Shown here: piece after piece, positions 1-8,235 of the stretch | How positions within the stretch are numbered: the first letter of the stretch is position 1 | Layout of the letters: each line of letters opens with the position of its first letter | Source of the DNA: Streptomyces sp. T12 | GTDB lineage: Bacteria; Actinomycetota; Actinomycetes; Streptomycetales; Streptomycetaceae | DNA length: 64,000 nt | Assembly (NCBI RefSeq): GCF_028736035.1 | Contig: NZ_CP117866.1 | Coordinates: 10,395,001-10,459,000, forward strand | Direction of reading: 5' to 3' | Position numbers and translations under genes: made by a program | The notes under the pieces: model-generated | The model's database searches: none | Told to the model about the DNA's origin: nothing | What the model saw: the letters and a program-made list of their open reading frames with translations, nothing else

Positions 1-28
1 TCCCTGCGCGAGAAACGAGTGACACTTC

Positions 29-1756
29 ATGACCGCCGACCGATCCGGCCCGGTCTTCTCCGTCCAGGACATCCCGTTCAGCACGTACGGGTCCTGGTTC
101 GGCATCTCCCCGGTGCTCGCCGAGAAGACCCGCGCCGAGGACCTCCACCTCGTCTCGCACCAGAACGGCATGCACCCCGTCCTGAGCCTCGTGCCGCTGG
201 ACTCCTCGACGGGCGAGCGGGCCGAGACCCGAGTGGAGGCGACACCGGGCCTGTTGAGCTGGATCAGCACGGCCGGCCGCGTCGACCTCGCCTACGAGTC
301 GCCGGACACCGTACGCCTGCGCGGCACGGGACCCGCGCTGCGCGTGTCCGCGGCCGCCCGGACCCTGACCCCGTTCAGCGGCACGTACTTCTTCCACGAC
401 GCGGCCACCGACGCGTACGTCTTCACGTCGTACGAGACCGGACGCCGCTACCGCGTCACCGTGCTGTCCGGCACGGTGACCCACACCTACGGCGATCAGG
501 CTCTGGGCAGTGCCGACCGCGGCCTCACCGTCGCCGCCCACTCCCCTTGGGAGATCGCGGTGGAGGAACTGGACACCGCCCGCACCCCGTACACCTCGAC
601 CGCAGCCTTCGGCAAGATCGTCGAGGCGGCGCGCAACGCCTTCGCGGGCTTCGTCGACACGGTGGCCCCCTGGCGCTCGTCCGCCACCCCGGCCGCCGAA
701 CTGGCCGCCTACGTCCTGTGGTCGGCGACCGTACGCCCGGCAGGGCTCGTCGGCCGTCCCGCCGTACTGATGTCCAAGCACTGGATGGACAAGGTCTGGA
801 GCTGGGACCACTGCTTCAACGCCCTGGCGCTGGCCCCCGGTTGCCCCGAGCTGGCCTGGGACCAGTACCACCTGCCCTTCGACCACCAGGACGAGACCGG
901 GGCGCTCCCCGACTCGGTCACCCACTCCGAGATCCTCCACAACTTCGTCAAACCGCCTATCCACGGCTGGGCGTTCAGCCACCTGCGCCGCCGCCTGCCC
1001 ACGCCTCCCGATCGGACGCAACTGGCCGAGACGTACGCCAGGCTGGAGCGCTGGACACACTTCTGGCTCACCGCGCGACGCGCCCCCGGCGCGGCACTGC
1101 CCCACTACCAGCACGGCAACGACAGCGGCTGGGACAACGCCACCACTTTCTCCCCCGAACGCGTCGTCGTCACCGCCGACCTGGCCGCCTTCCTCGTCCT
1201 CCAGCTACACGAACTCGCTTACCTGGCAGCGCAGTTGGACAAGCCGGACGATGCCCGCCGATGGACGCGGACCGCCGAGACGACCCAGGCGGCGATGCTC
1301 GACGAACTCTGGGCCGGTGACCGTTTCCTCGCCCGGGGCGCCCGCAGCGGGGAGACCTGGCACAGCTCCAGCCTCCTCGACCTGATGCCCATCGTGCTGG
1401 GCGAGCACCTGCCGGCCGAGATGAGCGCCGTACTGGCCGACCGCATCGCGGCCCACCTGACCCCGTACGGGCTGGCCACCGAGCTGCCCACCTCACCGCA
1501 CTACCTCTCGGACGGTTACTGGCGTGGCCCCATCTGGGCCCCCGCCACGATCCTCATCGAGGACGGCCTGCGCCGCGCCGGCCACCACCGACTGGCGGCC
1601 GACATCAGCGCCCGCTTCCGCGCCCTGTGCGAGACGCACGGCTTCGCCGAGAACTTCGACGCCCTGACCGGGTCGGGGCTGCGCGACCGCGCCTACACCT
1701 GGACCGCCGGCAGCTACCTCATCCTCGCCGAGGCACACGCAGGCCGCGGCGACTGA
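29..1756 (+). CDS. GH63/MGH1-like six-hairpin glycoside hydrolase
   Basis: A 575-residue cytoplasmic protein (no signal peptide) that looks like a GH63-type (alpha/alpha)6-barrel hydrolase of the mannosylglycerate-hydrolase/glucosidase kind. The N-terminal ~200 residues are beta-rich. The C-terminal barrel carries the family signatures: WSWDHCF with Asp260, HGNDSGWDN with Asp365/Asp369, and YWRGPIW near residue 497. Such enzymes cleave alpha-linked glucosyl or mannosyl units from small oligosaccharides or glycosides; the substrate cannot be read from sequence. The ATG start lies just after a TGA at 20-22 in another frame, so the gene may be the last of an operon entering from the left edge. 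Family confidence is good, specificity unknown. Confidence 0.8.
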   Translation: MTADRSGPVFSVQDIPFSTYGSWFGISPVLAEKTRAEDLHLVSHQNGMHPVLSLVPLDSSTGERAETRVEATPGLLSWISTAGRVDLAYESPDTVRLRGTGPALRVSAAARTLTPFSGTYFFHDAATDAYVFTSYETGRRYRVTVLSGTVTHTYGDQALGSADRGLTVAAHSPWEIAVEELDTARTPYTSTAAFGKIVEAARNAFAGFVDTVAPWRSSATPAAELAAYVLWSATVRPAGLVGRPAVLMSKHWMDKVWSWDHCFNALALAPGCPELAWDQYHLPFDHQDETGALPDSVTHSEILHNFVKPPIHGWAFSHLRRRLPTPPDRTQLAETYARLERWTHFWLTARRAPGAALPHYQHGNDSGWDNATTFSPERVVVTADLAAFLVLQLHELAYLAAQLDKPDDARRWTRTAETTQAAMLDELWAGDRFLARGARSGETWHSSSLLDLMPIVLGEHLPAEMSAVLADRIAAHLTPYGLATELPTSPHYLSDGYWRGPIWAPATILIEDGLRRAGHHRLAADISARFRALCETHGFAENFDALTGSGLRDRAYTWTAGSYLILAEAHAGRGD

Positions 1757-1830
1757 TTCCCAGGTGGGGAGCGACCACTCTCGCGGCCGGCCTTCGGGCG
1801 CGGACCGCATCCAGGGCGGCGGGCAGGGAC

Positions 1831-1916
1831 GTCCAGTTTCTGCGCGGTGCCGGCGAGCAGGGTGACGTCGAAGCCGCGGGTGCCGAAGGTGCGGGCGATG
1901 GCCTGCGCTCCCCATG
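1831..1916 (-). pseudogene. Remnant of a short-chain dehydrogenase N-terminus
   Basis: The 425-bp gap between the glycosidase and the FUSC gene has no convincing intact gene. On the minus strand it encodes a stretch beginning GAQAIARTFGTRGFDVTLL and ending in AQKLD, which matches the Rossmann beta1-alphaA-beta2 start of SDR oxidoreductases (a glycine-rich turn, then a helix ending in RGFDVTLLAR..KL). The usual GxxxGxG is damaged and nothing SDR-like continues on either side. I read it as a decayed gene fragment of about 28 codons. The rest of the gap shows no recognisable feature. Confidence 0.45.
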
Positions 1917-2181
1917 AGGTCGGCCGACAATGGGCAGTGGATCGCATGTCCGGCCCGCCCACGACGCCGCGGCGGTGTCGACCCGAGAGGAACGTGCTGA
2001 TGGGCGCTGAGTCTTCGCCGGCCGCGCGGACGGGAGCGCCAGGTATGAGGCGGGGTGCGCCGCCCGCGTGCCGCGAGGCGGCGGGCTGCATGATCGCGCA
2101 GGTCGTGGCGCCCGATCGGGTCGGGGTTCTCGGCAGGGTTTCGCCGCTCGGCTGGCGGGCGCTACGTGGCGGGCGCCTGCC

Positions 2182-4425
2182 GTGAAGGGCAGGGCGGAGC
2201 GGACGCGGATCCTGCACCGGTCGGTGCGGGTGACCCTCGCCGCGTCCGCGGGCTTCTACACCTTCGTCCACGGGCTCGAAGAACCGGTACTGGCGCTGTA
2301 CGCCCTGTTCGCGCCGATCTCCCTCGGCCTGCTGTCCCCGATCCCCGGGTCCGGGCGGCAGCGGGCCGAGGTGATGCTCAAGGCGCTGCCCATCGGCCTG
2401 CTGCTGGTCGCGCTGGGGACGGTACTGGCAGTGGAGACCTGGGCAGCGGTGCTCGGCATGCTCGTCGTGGGCTTTCTCCTCGCCTTCGCGGCGATCGCGG
2501 GGCCGCGCCCGGCCGGAGCGGCGCCGGGACTCCAGCTCTTCTACATCCTGGCCTGCTTCCCGCCGTACGAATCCGGGACCCTCGGGCTACGGCTGGCCGG
2601 GCTCGCCTTCGGAGTGGTGGTGCTGGCGCTGTGCGAGCTGTTCCTGCTGCCCCAGCCGCCGGACCCGACGTACCGGACGGCCCTCGCGGACGCCCTGGTG
2701 ACGGCCGGCGACACCATCGCCGGGCGCACCGTCCTGTCCCCCGAGGCCCTGCGGGAGGCCGGTGCTCGGCTGCGGCTGTCCCACATCCCGCCCGCGGAAC
2801 GCCCCGCGGGCCCGGGCCGCGCTGTCCGCGGCCTCTCCCAGGCGGGGGCCGCCGTCCGCCGACTGCTCGAACAACTGGCCCATCTGACCGAGACCGGAGA
2901 GTTTCGCGCATTCGTCCGGGAGGGCTCCGGGGCGGCCGGCGAATGCGGCGGGGGCCGTACCGCCACGGCGGCCGGGCGGCCGCTGCTGCAGCAGGTGGTG
3001 TTCTTGTGCGAGGAGACCGCCGCAGCCCTGCGCACGGGTCGGGCTGCTCCCGGCCCGCAGCCGATGGACAAGGCCATCGACGCCTTCCAGCGGATGCGCG
3101 TACGGCAGGTGACGGGGTCCGCCGACGAGGCACCGACCGTGCAGGGACCAGCACCGGCACCTGTACCGGTGCCGGTGCCGGTGCTGCGTCGGCAGGCGGC
3201 GCTGCTGGCCGTCGCCGAGTCGGTGCGCATCCTGGAGATCTCCGTACGGGTCGGCCTCGACGGGCGGCGCACCCCGCCGATCGAGCCCCGGGAGCTCTTC
3301 TGGTACACGCAGGCCGCCACGCCCCGGCTGTGGGCGCGCCGGATCACCGGCAACATGACGATCCGTTCGGTGCAGTTCCAGAACGCCGTACGGATCGCGG
3401 TGGCTCTCGCCGCCGCACGGCTCGTCGCCGGTTCGCTCGACCTGACCCACGGCTTCTGGGTGCTGCTGGCGGTGCTGACGCTGAGCCGGACCACCGTCGG
3501 AGAGACCTGGACGGCCATCCGCCGGGCCGTCACCGGCAACCTGGTCGGCGCCGTCGCGGCGGGCGCCCTGCTCATCGGCCTCGGCCGGCACACCGACGCC
3601 TACGCCGCGATCCTCGCCCCGGCCATGCTGATCGCCTTCGCGCTCGGGCCGCTGCTCGGCATCGCCTGGGCGCAGGGCCTGTTCACGCTGGTGGTGGCCA
3701 CCGCGTTCGCCCAGATCGCCCCGGCCTCCTGGCAACTGGCCGAGGCGCGGATCGTGGACGTGGTGACCGGCAGCGCCATCGGTCTGCTCTGCGCGATGCT
3801 CGCCTGGCCGGCCGGCGCGCGCAGAGAGGTGCGCAGAACCATGGCGGGGCTGCTGCAGGAGTGCGGCCCGCTGATCAAGGGCACCGTCGACACGCTGACC
3901 GCCGTGCCGCCCGGCTCGGTCCCGGCCCCGTCGACACGCCCCGCCCTGCACCGGCTGCGCCTGGCCGAGTCCGCCTACGCCCAGTTCCGCAGTGAACCGG
4001 GGGTCGACGCGCCGGTGCGCGCCGACTGGCACGCCGTACTCATCACCGCCCACCACATCGTGCTCGGCGCCCAGTGGCTGCCCCGTTTCGACCTGCCCAT
4101 GGCCGCCCTGCCCCCGGATGCCACCGACCGGGCACGGGCCGGCGCCCACGCGCTCGCCCAGACCACCGACCGGCTCGCGGCGCTGTGCCTCGGCCGGCAA
4201 CCGCAGCCGCCCGAGACCGGACCGATGCCCTCGGAGCCGACCGGACTGCCGCTGCCCGCGCTGGTCGACCTCGACGTGTGGCTGCGCGGCCTGGCCGTCC
4301 AGCTCACCCGTATCGAGGCGGGGTTGCCCGAGGCGGTTCGCCGGGCAGTGCGTGGCACGACGGACGCCGGGAGCGCGGGGGCCGTGCTCGGACCCGGCGG
4401 ACAGGGAAGTCGGGGCGTGCCGTGA
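2182..4425 (+). CDS. FUSC-family inner-membrane protein
   Basis: A membrane protein of 747 residues with the duplicated layout of the FUSC (fusaric-acid-resistance/aromatic-acid exporter-like) superfamily. A first bundle of helices lies at about residues 15-150, a cytoplasmic segment at 150-390, and a second bundle at about 398-550 containing THGFWVLLAVLTLSRTTVGE, typical of the FUSC_2 module; a soluble tail follows. The frame is open upstream to an ATG at 2068, but the extra 38 residues are Arg/Gly-rich and not membrane-like, so I prefer the GTG at 2182; neither start has a clear ribosome site. The linker contains a short Val-Pro repeat near 3160-3183. The stop overlaps the next gene's start, implying translational coupling to a phosphatase. 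Substrate unknown. Confidence 0.75.
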   Translation: MKGRAERTRILHRSVRVTLAASAGFYTFVHGLEEPVLALYALFAPISLGLLSPIPGSGRQRAEVMLKALPIGLLLVALGTVLAVETWAAVLGMLVVGFLLAFAAIAGPRPAGAAPGLQLFYILACFPPYESGTLGLRLAGLAFGVVVLALCELFLLPQPPDPTYRTALADALVTAGDTIAGRTVLSPEALREAGARLRLSHIPPAERPAGPGRAVRGLSQAGAAVRRLLEQLAHLTETGEFRAFVREGSGAAGECGGGRTATAAGRPLLQQVVFLCEETAAALRTGRAAPGPQPMDKAIDAFQRMRVRQVTGSADEAPTVQGPAPAPVPVPVPVLRRQAALLAVAESVRILEISVRVGLDGRRTPPIEPRELFWYTQAATPRLWARRITGNMTIRSVQFQNAVRIAVALAAARLVAGSLDLTHGFWVLLAVLTLSRTTVGETWTAIRRAVTGNLVGAVAAGALLIGLGRHTDAYAAILAPAMLIAFALGPLLGIAWAQGLFTLVVATAFAQIAPASWQLAEARIVDVVTGSAIGLLCAMLAWPAGARREVRRTMAGLLQECGPLIKGTVDTLTAVPPGSVPAPSTRPALHRLRLAESAYAQFRSEPGVDAPVRADWHAVLITAHHIVLGAQWLPRFDLPMAALPPDATDRARAGAHALAQTTDRLAALCLGRQPQPPETGPMPSEPTGLPLPALVDLDVWLRGLAVQLTRIEAGLPEAVRRAVRGTTDAGSAGAVLGPGGQGSRGVP

Positions 4426-5540
4426 CCGGTCAGAGTCTTCGCTCGGAGCTGCGGCCGCCCTCCGTGCGCGGGTGGGTGTGGTGGCTGCCGCTGGCCGCAG
4501 TCGTCGTCGACGTGGCCGCCGAACTGATCGTCAGGGGCCGCGAACCGGTGAGCTTCATGCTCATCGCGGTACCGCCGCTGGCCGCCGCGACACGCGGCCC
4601 GCGCGGCACCGCGCTGTCCGCGGTGGTGTGCCTGGGGCTGCAGATGTGGATGGCCGCCCGGCGCCCCGGCCACTTCGACGAGCAGCACCATGTCGCCGTC
4701 TACATCGCGACGACCCTCATCGGCATCGCCAGTATCGCGCTGGCCAGGCAGCGGGAGCGGACCCGGCAGCATCTCATCCGGGCCAACTCGGTCGCCGAGG
4801 CCATGCAGCGGATCCTGCTGCGTCCGGTACCGCGCAGGCTCGGCCCGGTACGCGCCGCCGGGTTCTACGAGGCCGGGGAGGGCGGCACGCTCGTCGGCGG
4901 GGATCTGTACGACGTCTGCGAGACGCCCTTCGGGGTGCGGGCCATCATCGGCGACGTCCGCGGCAAGGGGCTGGACGCCGTCCAGACGGTCGCGGCGGTG
5001 CTGGGCAGCTTCCGGGTCTCGGCCCACGAGTGGCAGAGCCTGAGCGCTCTGGCCGAGCGGCTGGAGCTCAGCATCGCCCGCAACAGCCCGGCCGGAGACG
5101 ACGGCGACCCCGAGTTGTTCGTGACCGCACTGGTGCTGGAGTTCCCGCCGGGCGGCGGCGAGGTGCGGATCGTCGACCGCGGTCACCCCGCGCCGCTGGT
5201 GGTCGGCCTGCAGGGCGCCCGACGACTGGTCACGGCACCCGGACTGCCCCTGGGACTGGGCGGGCTGGCGCCGGACGGAGACGACACGACGGTGCACCTG
5301 CTCGGACCTTCGGACGTGCTCGTCCTGCACACGGACGGGGTCAGCGAGGCCCGCAACGCGGACGGCGTCTTCTACCCGGTCCTGGAGCGGCTCGGCGAAC
5401 GGTTCTGCGGCGAGCGCGCACTCGATCCGGAGGCGGTCGTGTCGTTCGTACGGACCGACGCGGAACGCTGGTCGGCCCAGTCCGACGACGACGACCGGGC
5501 CGTCCTGGCCCTCACCCTGGGGGCCGTGGCGCCCCCGTGA
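4422..5540 (+). CDS. Membrane-anchored SpoIIE/PP2C serine phosphatase
   Basis: A 372-residue PPM-type phosphatase. Hydrophobic segments occupy about residues 18-107 (three or four helices), followed by a SpoIIE-type PP2C domain from about residue 130. Metal-binding signatures are visible: GGDLYDV (Asp161), IIGDVRGKG (Asp178), the late HTDGVSEARN, and a terminal DDDDRAVL. Such enzymes dephosphorylate anti-anti-sigma (STAS) proteins in partner-switching circuits. The GTG start (GTGA) overlaps the FUSC stop by 4 nt, with AGGGAAG upstream, so the two are made together. No STAS or RsbW-like gene is adjacent, so the substrate is not evident. Confidence 0.85.
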   Translation: MTGQSLRSELRPPSVRGWVWWLPLAAVVVDVAAELIVRGREPVSFMLIAVPPLAAATRGPRGTALSAVVCLGLQMWMAARRPGHFDEQHHVAVYIATTLIGIASIALARQRERTRQHLIRANSVAEAMQRILLRPVPRRLGPVRAAGFYEAGEGGTLVGGDLYDVCETPFGVRAIIGDVRGKGLDAVQTVAAVLGSFRVSAHEWQSLSALAERLELSIARNSPAGDDGDPELFVTALVLEFPPGGGEVRIVDRGHPAPLVVGLQGARRLVTAPGLPLGLGGLAPDGDDTTVHLLGPSDVLVLHTDGVSEARNADGVFYPVLERLGERFCGERALDPEAVVSFVRTDAERWSAQSDDDDRAVLALTLGAVAPP

Positions 5541-5572
5541 CCGGGCTTCGCCGTGGACCCGATGCCGACGGA

Positions 5573-8020
5573 TCAGGCACCTGACTCGCCCTGATACGCG
5601 GACATCGGTTGCTCGGCCCAGATGGTCTTGCGGTTGCGGCCGTAGCGCGTGCCCCACCGCTCGGACAGCTGGGCCACCAGGAACAGGCCACGTCCGCCCT
5701 CGTCGGTGCCGCGGGCCTGGCGCAGATGGGGAGAGGTGCTGCTGGTGTCGGAGACCTCGCAGATGAGATGGCCGTCCCTGATCAGCCGTAGCAGCACCGG
5801 ACCACCGGCGTACCGGTAGGCGTTCGTGACCAGTTCGCTCACGATCAGTTCGGTGGTGAACGCGAACTCCTCCAGCCCCCAGTCGGTCAGCCGGTCCCGC
5901 ACCAGCATCCGGGCCCGGCCGGCCGCGGTGGGCTCGGTCGACAGCTGCCAGGTGGCCACGTTCTCCGCCGCCAGCACCCGGGTCCGGCCCAGCAGCAGCG
6001 TGACGTCATCGGCGGGCCGGTCGGGCAGCATCGCGTCCTCCACCGCCTTGCAGGTGTGCTCAAGCGAAGGGAACGGACCGGCCAGCGTGGAGCGGAGCAG
6101 GGCCAGTCCCTGGTCGATGTCGCGCCGGTCGGCCAGGAGGAGACCGTCGCTGTACAGGGCGATCAGGCTGCCCTCGTCCAGTTCGACCTCCGCCGTCTCG
6201 AACGGCAACCCGCCCAGGCCGAGGGGCGGTCCGGCGGGAACGTCGATCGGGCACACCCGGCCGTCCGGGCCCAGCACGGTCGGCGGCGGGTGTCCCGCGC
6301 GGGCCAGGGCGCAGTGCCGGGAGACCGGATCGTAGATCGCGTACAGGCAGGTCGCGCCCACGATCTGGGGTGTGTGGCCATCGGTCTGCCGCTGTTCGGT
6401 GGCCAACTGGTCCACCAGGTCGTCGAGCCGGGCGAGGACCTCGTCCGGGGCCAGGTCGAGGTGGGCCAGCGTGTGCACGGCGGCGCGCAGCCGGCCCATG
6501 GTCGCCGAGGCGTGCATGCCGTGGCCGACGACATCGCCGACGACCAGGGCGACGCGCAGTCCCGACAGGGGGATGACGTCGAACCAGTCGCCGCCCACAC
6601 CGGCGGAGGCATGCGCGGGCAGATAGCGGTGGGCCGTCTCGACCGCCGGGTGGTCGGGCACCTCGCTCGGCAGCAGGCTGCGCTGCAGGGCCTCGGCGGC
6701 GTTGTGCTGCTGGGTGTAGCGGCGGGCGTTGTCGATGCAGACCGCGGCCCTGGCGGCGAACTCCTCCGCCAGGGTGAGGTCGTCCTCCTCGAACGGCTCC
6801 GGCCGCTGCGAGCGCCACAGGCAGACCACGCCGAGGACCACACCGCGCGCGGCCAGCGGCACCACCATCAGCGAGTGGACGCCCAGCTTGAGCGCCTTCT
6901 CGGCCCGTGCCGCGTCCACGGAGAACCATCCGCGGTTGCTCTCCAGGAGGGGCTCCAGGACCGGACGCCGCTCGGCCAGGCAGCGGGCCGGCGTGGTGTC
7001 CTCGGGGAAGGAGAACAGATGGCCCTCGGGATACATCACCTCCAGCGCCTCGGGCCGGATGCTGCGCACCGCCATCCTCAGCAGCGGGCCCCTGGCGTCG
7101 GGGGCCGGCTCCTCCCCACGGGGCACGGGCTCCAGCAGATCCACCGAGAGGGCGTCGGCGAGCGCGGGAACCGCCGCCTCGGCCAGCTCGCGCGCCGTCC
7201 TGGCCACGTCCAGGGTGCTCCCGATCCTGGCACCGGCCTCGTTGAGCAGCGCGAGTCGCCGACGCGCCCGATGGCGGTCGGTGACGTCCTCGACGATCTC
7301 GGTGACACCCAGCACCCGACCCGAGGGGTCCTGCATCCGGAAGGCGGACACGGAGACGATGAGTTCCTTCCGGGGGTCCCGCAGCAACCGGCAGGGCTGC
7401 TCGGCGAAGATCATCGGCTCGCCCGTCTCCAGCACCCGCCGGAGCCTTGCCTCGATCAGTTCCGCGTCCGCGCCGAGCAGGAAGTCGGCGGTGCGATGCC
7501 CGCGGTACGCCTCGGTCGGCAGTCCGCCGAACCGCGCGACCGCCCGGTTCACCCGCACCACGCGCAGGTCCGGGCCGAGCACCGCGACGCCCACCGGGGA
7601 CCGGCTGAAGAAGCCGTCCAGCACCGCCCGGTCGATCTCCCACTGGGCGATGTCCTCGGCGAGCGAGCCGATCAGCAGCCACTCGGCGGTGGAGTCCGTT
7701 CGTTGCACCCTGCGGGCTCTGAACCCCACGTACACGCGGTGGCCCGCGCGATCAAGGACCGGCAGCAGCCCGAACCAACCGTGTTCCCGCAGGCACGCGG
7801 CGGTCGCCTCGGCGATCAGGGCCTCGTCCGCGCTGTCGACGAGGACCTCGCGCACGAGCCGGCCCAGCACCTCGTCGGCCCGGTACCCGAGGAGCGCGGT
7901 GGCCTGTTCGCTCCATGCGACGACCCGTCCGCGGCCGTCCAGCACGGCCGACGCGGATCGGTGGACCGAGAACGGATCGTCCGGGCTCTCGCTGAGCGAC
8001 ATAGGTGATGTGTTGTGCAT
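5573..8020 (-). CDS. PAS-PAS-GAF-SpoIIE-HATPase signalling protein
   Basis: An 815-residue soluble sensor. Domain order is two PAS domains (about 20-130 and 135-260), GAF (about 275-430), SpoIIE/PP2C phosphatase (about 465-680, with VGGDWFDVI, VVGDVVGHG and LYSDGLL) and a C-terminal RsbW-like HATPase_c (about 690-810, with N-box ELVTNAYRYAG and G-box DEGGRGLFLV). One polypeptide therefore joins ligand sensing, STAS dephosphorylation and a serine-kinase/anti-sigma module, a streptomycete architecture. It is convergent with the membrane phosphatase (32-bp gap) and followed upstream by a related phosphatase on the same strand. An alternative start is the Met at 8002. Confidence 0.88.
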   Translation of the reverse strand: MHNTSPMSLSESPDDPFSVHRSASAVLDGRGRVVAWSEQATALLGYRADEVLGRLVREVLVDSADEALIAEATAACLREHGWFGLLPVLDRAGHRVYVGFRARRVQRTDSTAEWLLIGSLAEDIAQWEIDRAVLDGFFSRSPVGVAVLGPDLRVVRVNRAVARFGGLPTEAYRGHRTADFLLGADAELIEARLRRVLETGEPMIFAEQPCRLLRDPRKELIVSVSAFRMQDPSGRVLGVTEIVEDVTDRHRARRRLALLNEAGARIGSTLDVARTARELAEAAVPALADALSVDLLEPVPRGEEPAPDARGPLLRMAVRSIRPEALEVMYPEGHLFSFPEDTTPARCLAERRPVLEPLLESNRGWFSVDAARAEKALKLGVHSLMVVPLAARGVVLGVVCLWRSQRPEPFEEDDLTLAEEFAARAAVCIDNARRYTQQHNAAEALQRSLLPSEVPDHPAVETAHRYLPAHASAGVGGDWFDVIPLSGLRVALVVGDVVGHGMHASATMGRLRAAVHTLAHLDLAPDEVLARLDDLVDQLATEQRQTDGHTPQIVGATCLYAIYDPVSRHCALARAGHPPPTVLGPDGRVCPIDVPAGPPLGLGGLPFETAEVELDEGSLIALYSDGLLLADRRDIDQGLALLRSTLAGPFPSLEHTCKAVEDAMLPDRPADDVTLLLGRTRVLAAENVATWQLSTEPTAAGRARMLVRDRLTDWGLEEFAFTTELIVSELVTNAYRYAGGPVLLRLIRDGHLICEVSDTSSTSPHLRQARGTDEGGRGLFLVAQLSERWGTRYGRNRKTIWAEQPMSAYQGESGA

Positions 8021-8214
8021 CGCCCACCCATCTCGCGCCGTTTCGCGGGGCCCGTGGTGCGGCGCCCCGGGCGCTCCTGCCGTTCCGCATGCCTGTCTTC
8101 GCAGTGGCTCACTCCAGTATCGGCCGTGTGGGCACGGAGCGCTTCGTCGTCGCGGCCGGGGCGGTCGGGTCGGTCGGTCGCGTGCTGCTCGCTACGGCCC
8201 GAGGTCCCGGTCCG

Positions 8215-8235
8215 CGGTTCACGGTTCACGGTTCA
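8215..8235. repeat. Three tandem CGGTTCA heptamers
   Basis: CGGTTCA occurs three times in perfect tandem, and the last copy supplies the stop codon of the minus-strand phosphatase ending at 8233. The flanking sequence (GGTCGGGTCGGTCGGTC just upstream) is also low in complexity. Slippage here could alter only the 3' end and the non-coding spacer. Confidence 0.7.

Noticed and set aside
19..1320. A 433-codon frame overlapping the glycosidase
   Set aside because: Arg/Pro-rich shadow translation; the glycosidase frame carries conserved family motifs.
3975..5657. A 560-codon minus-strand frame across the FUSC and phosphatase genes
   Set aside because: No motifs, and it crosses two well-supported coupled genes on the other strand.
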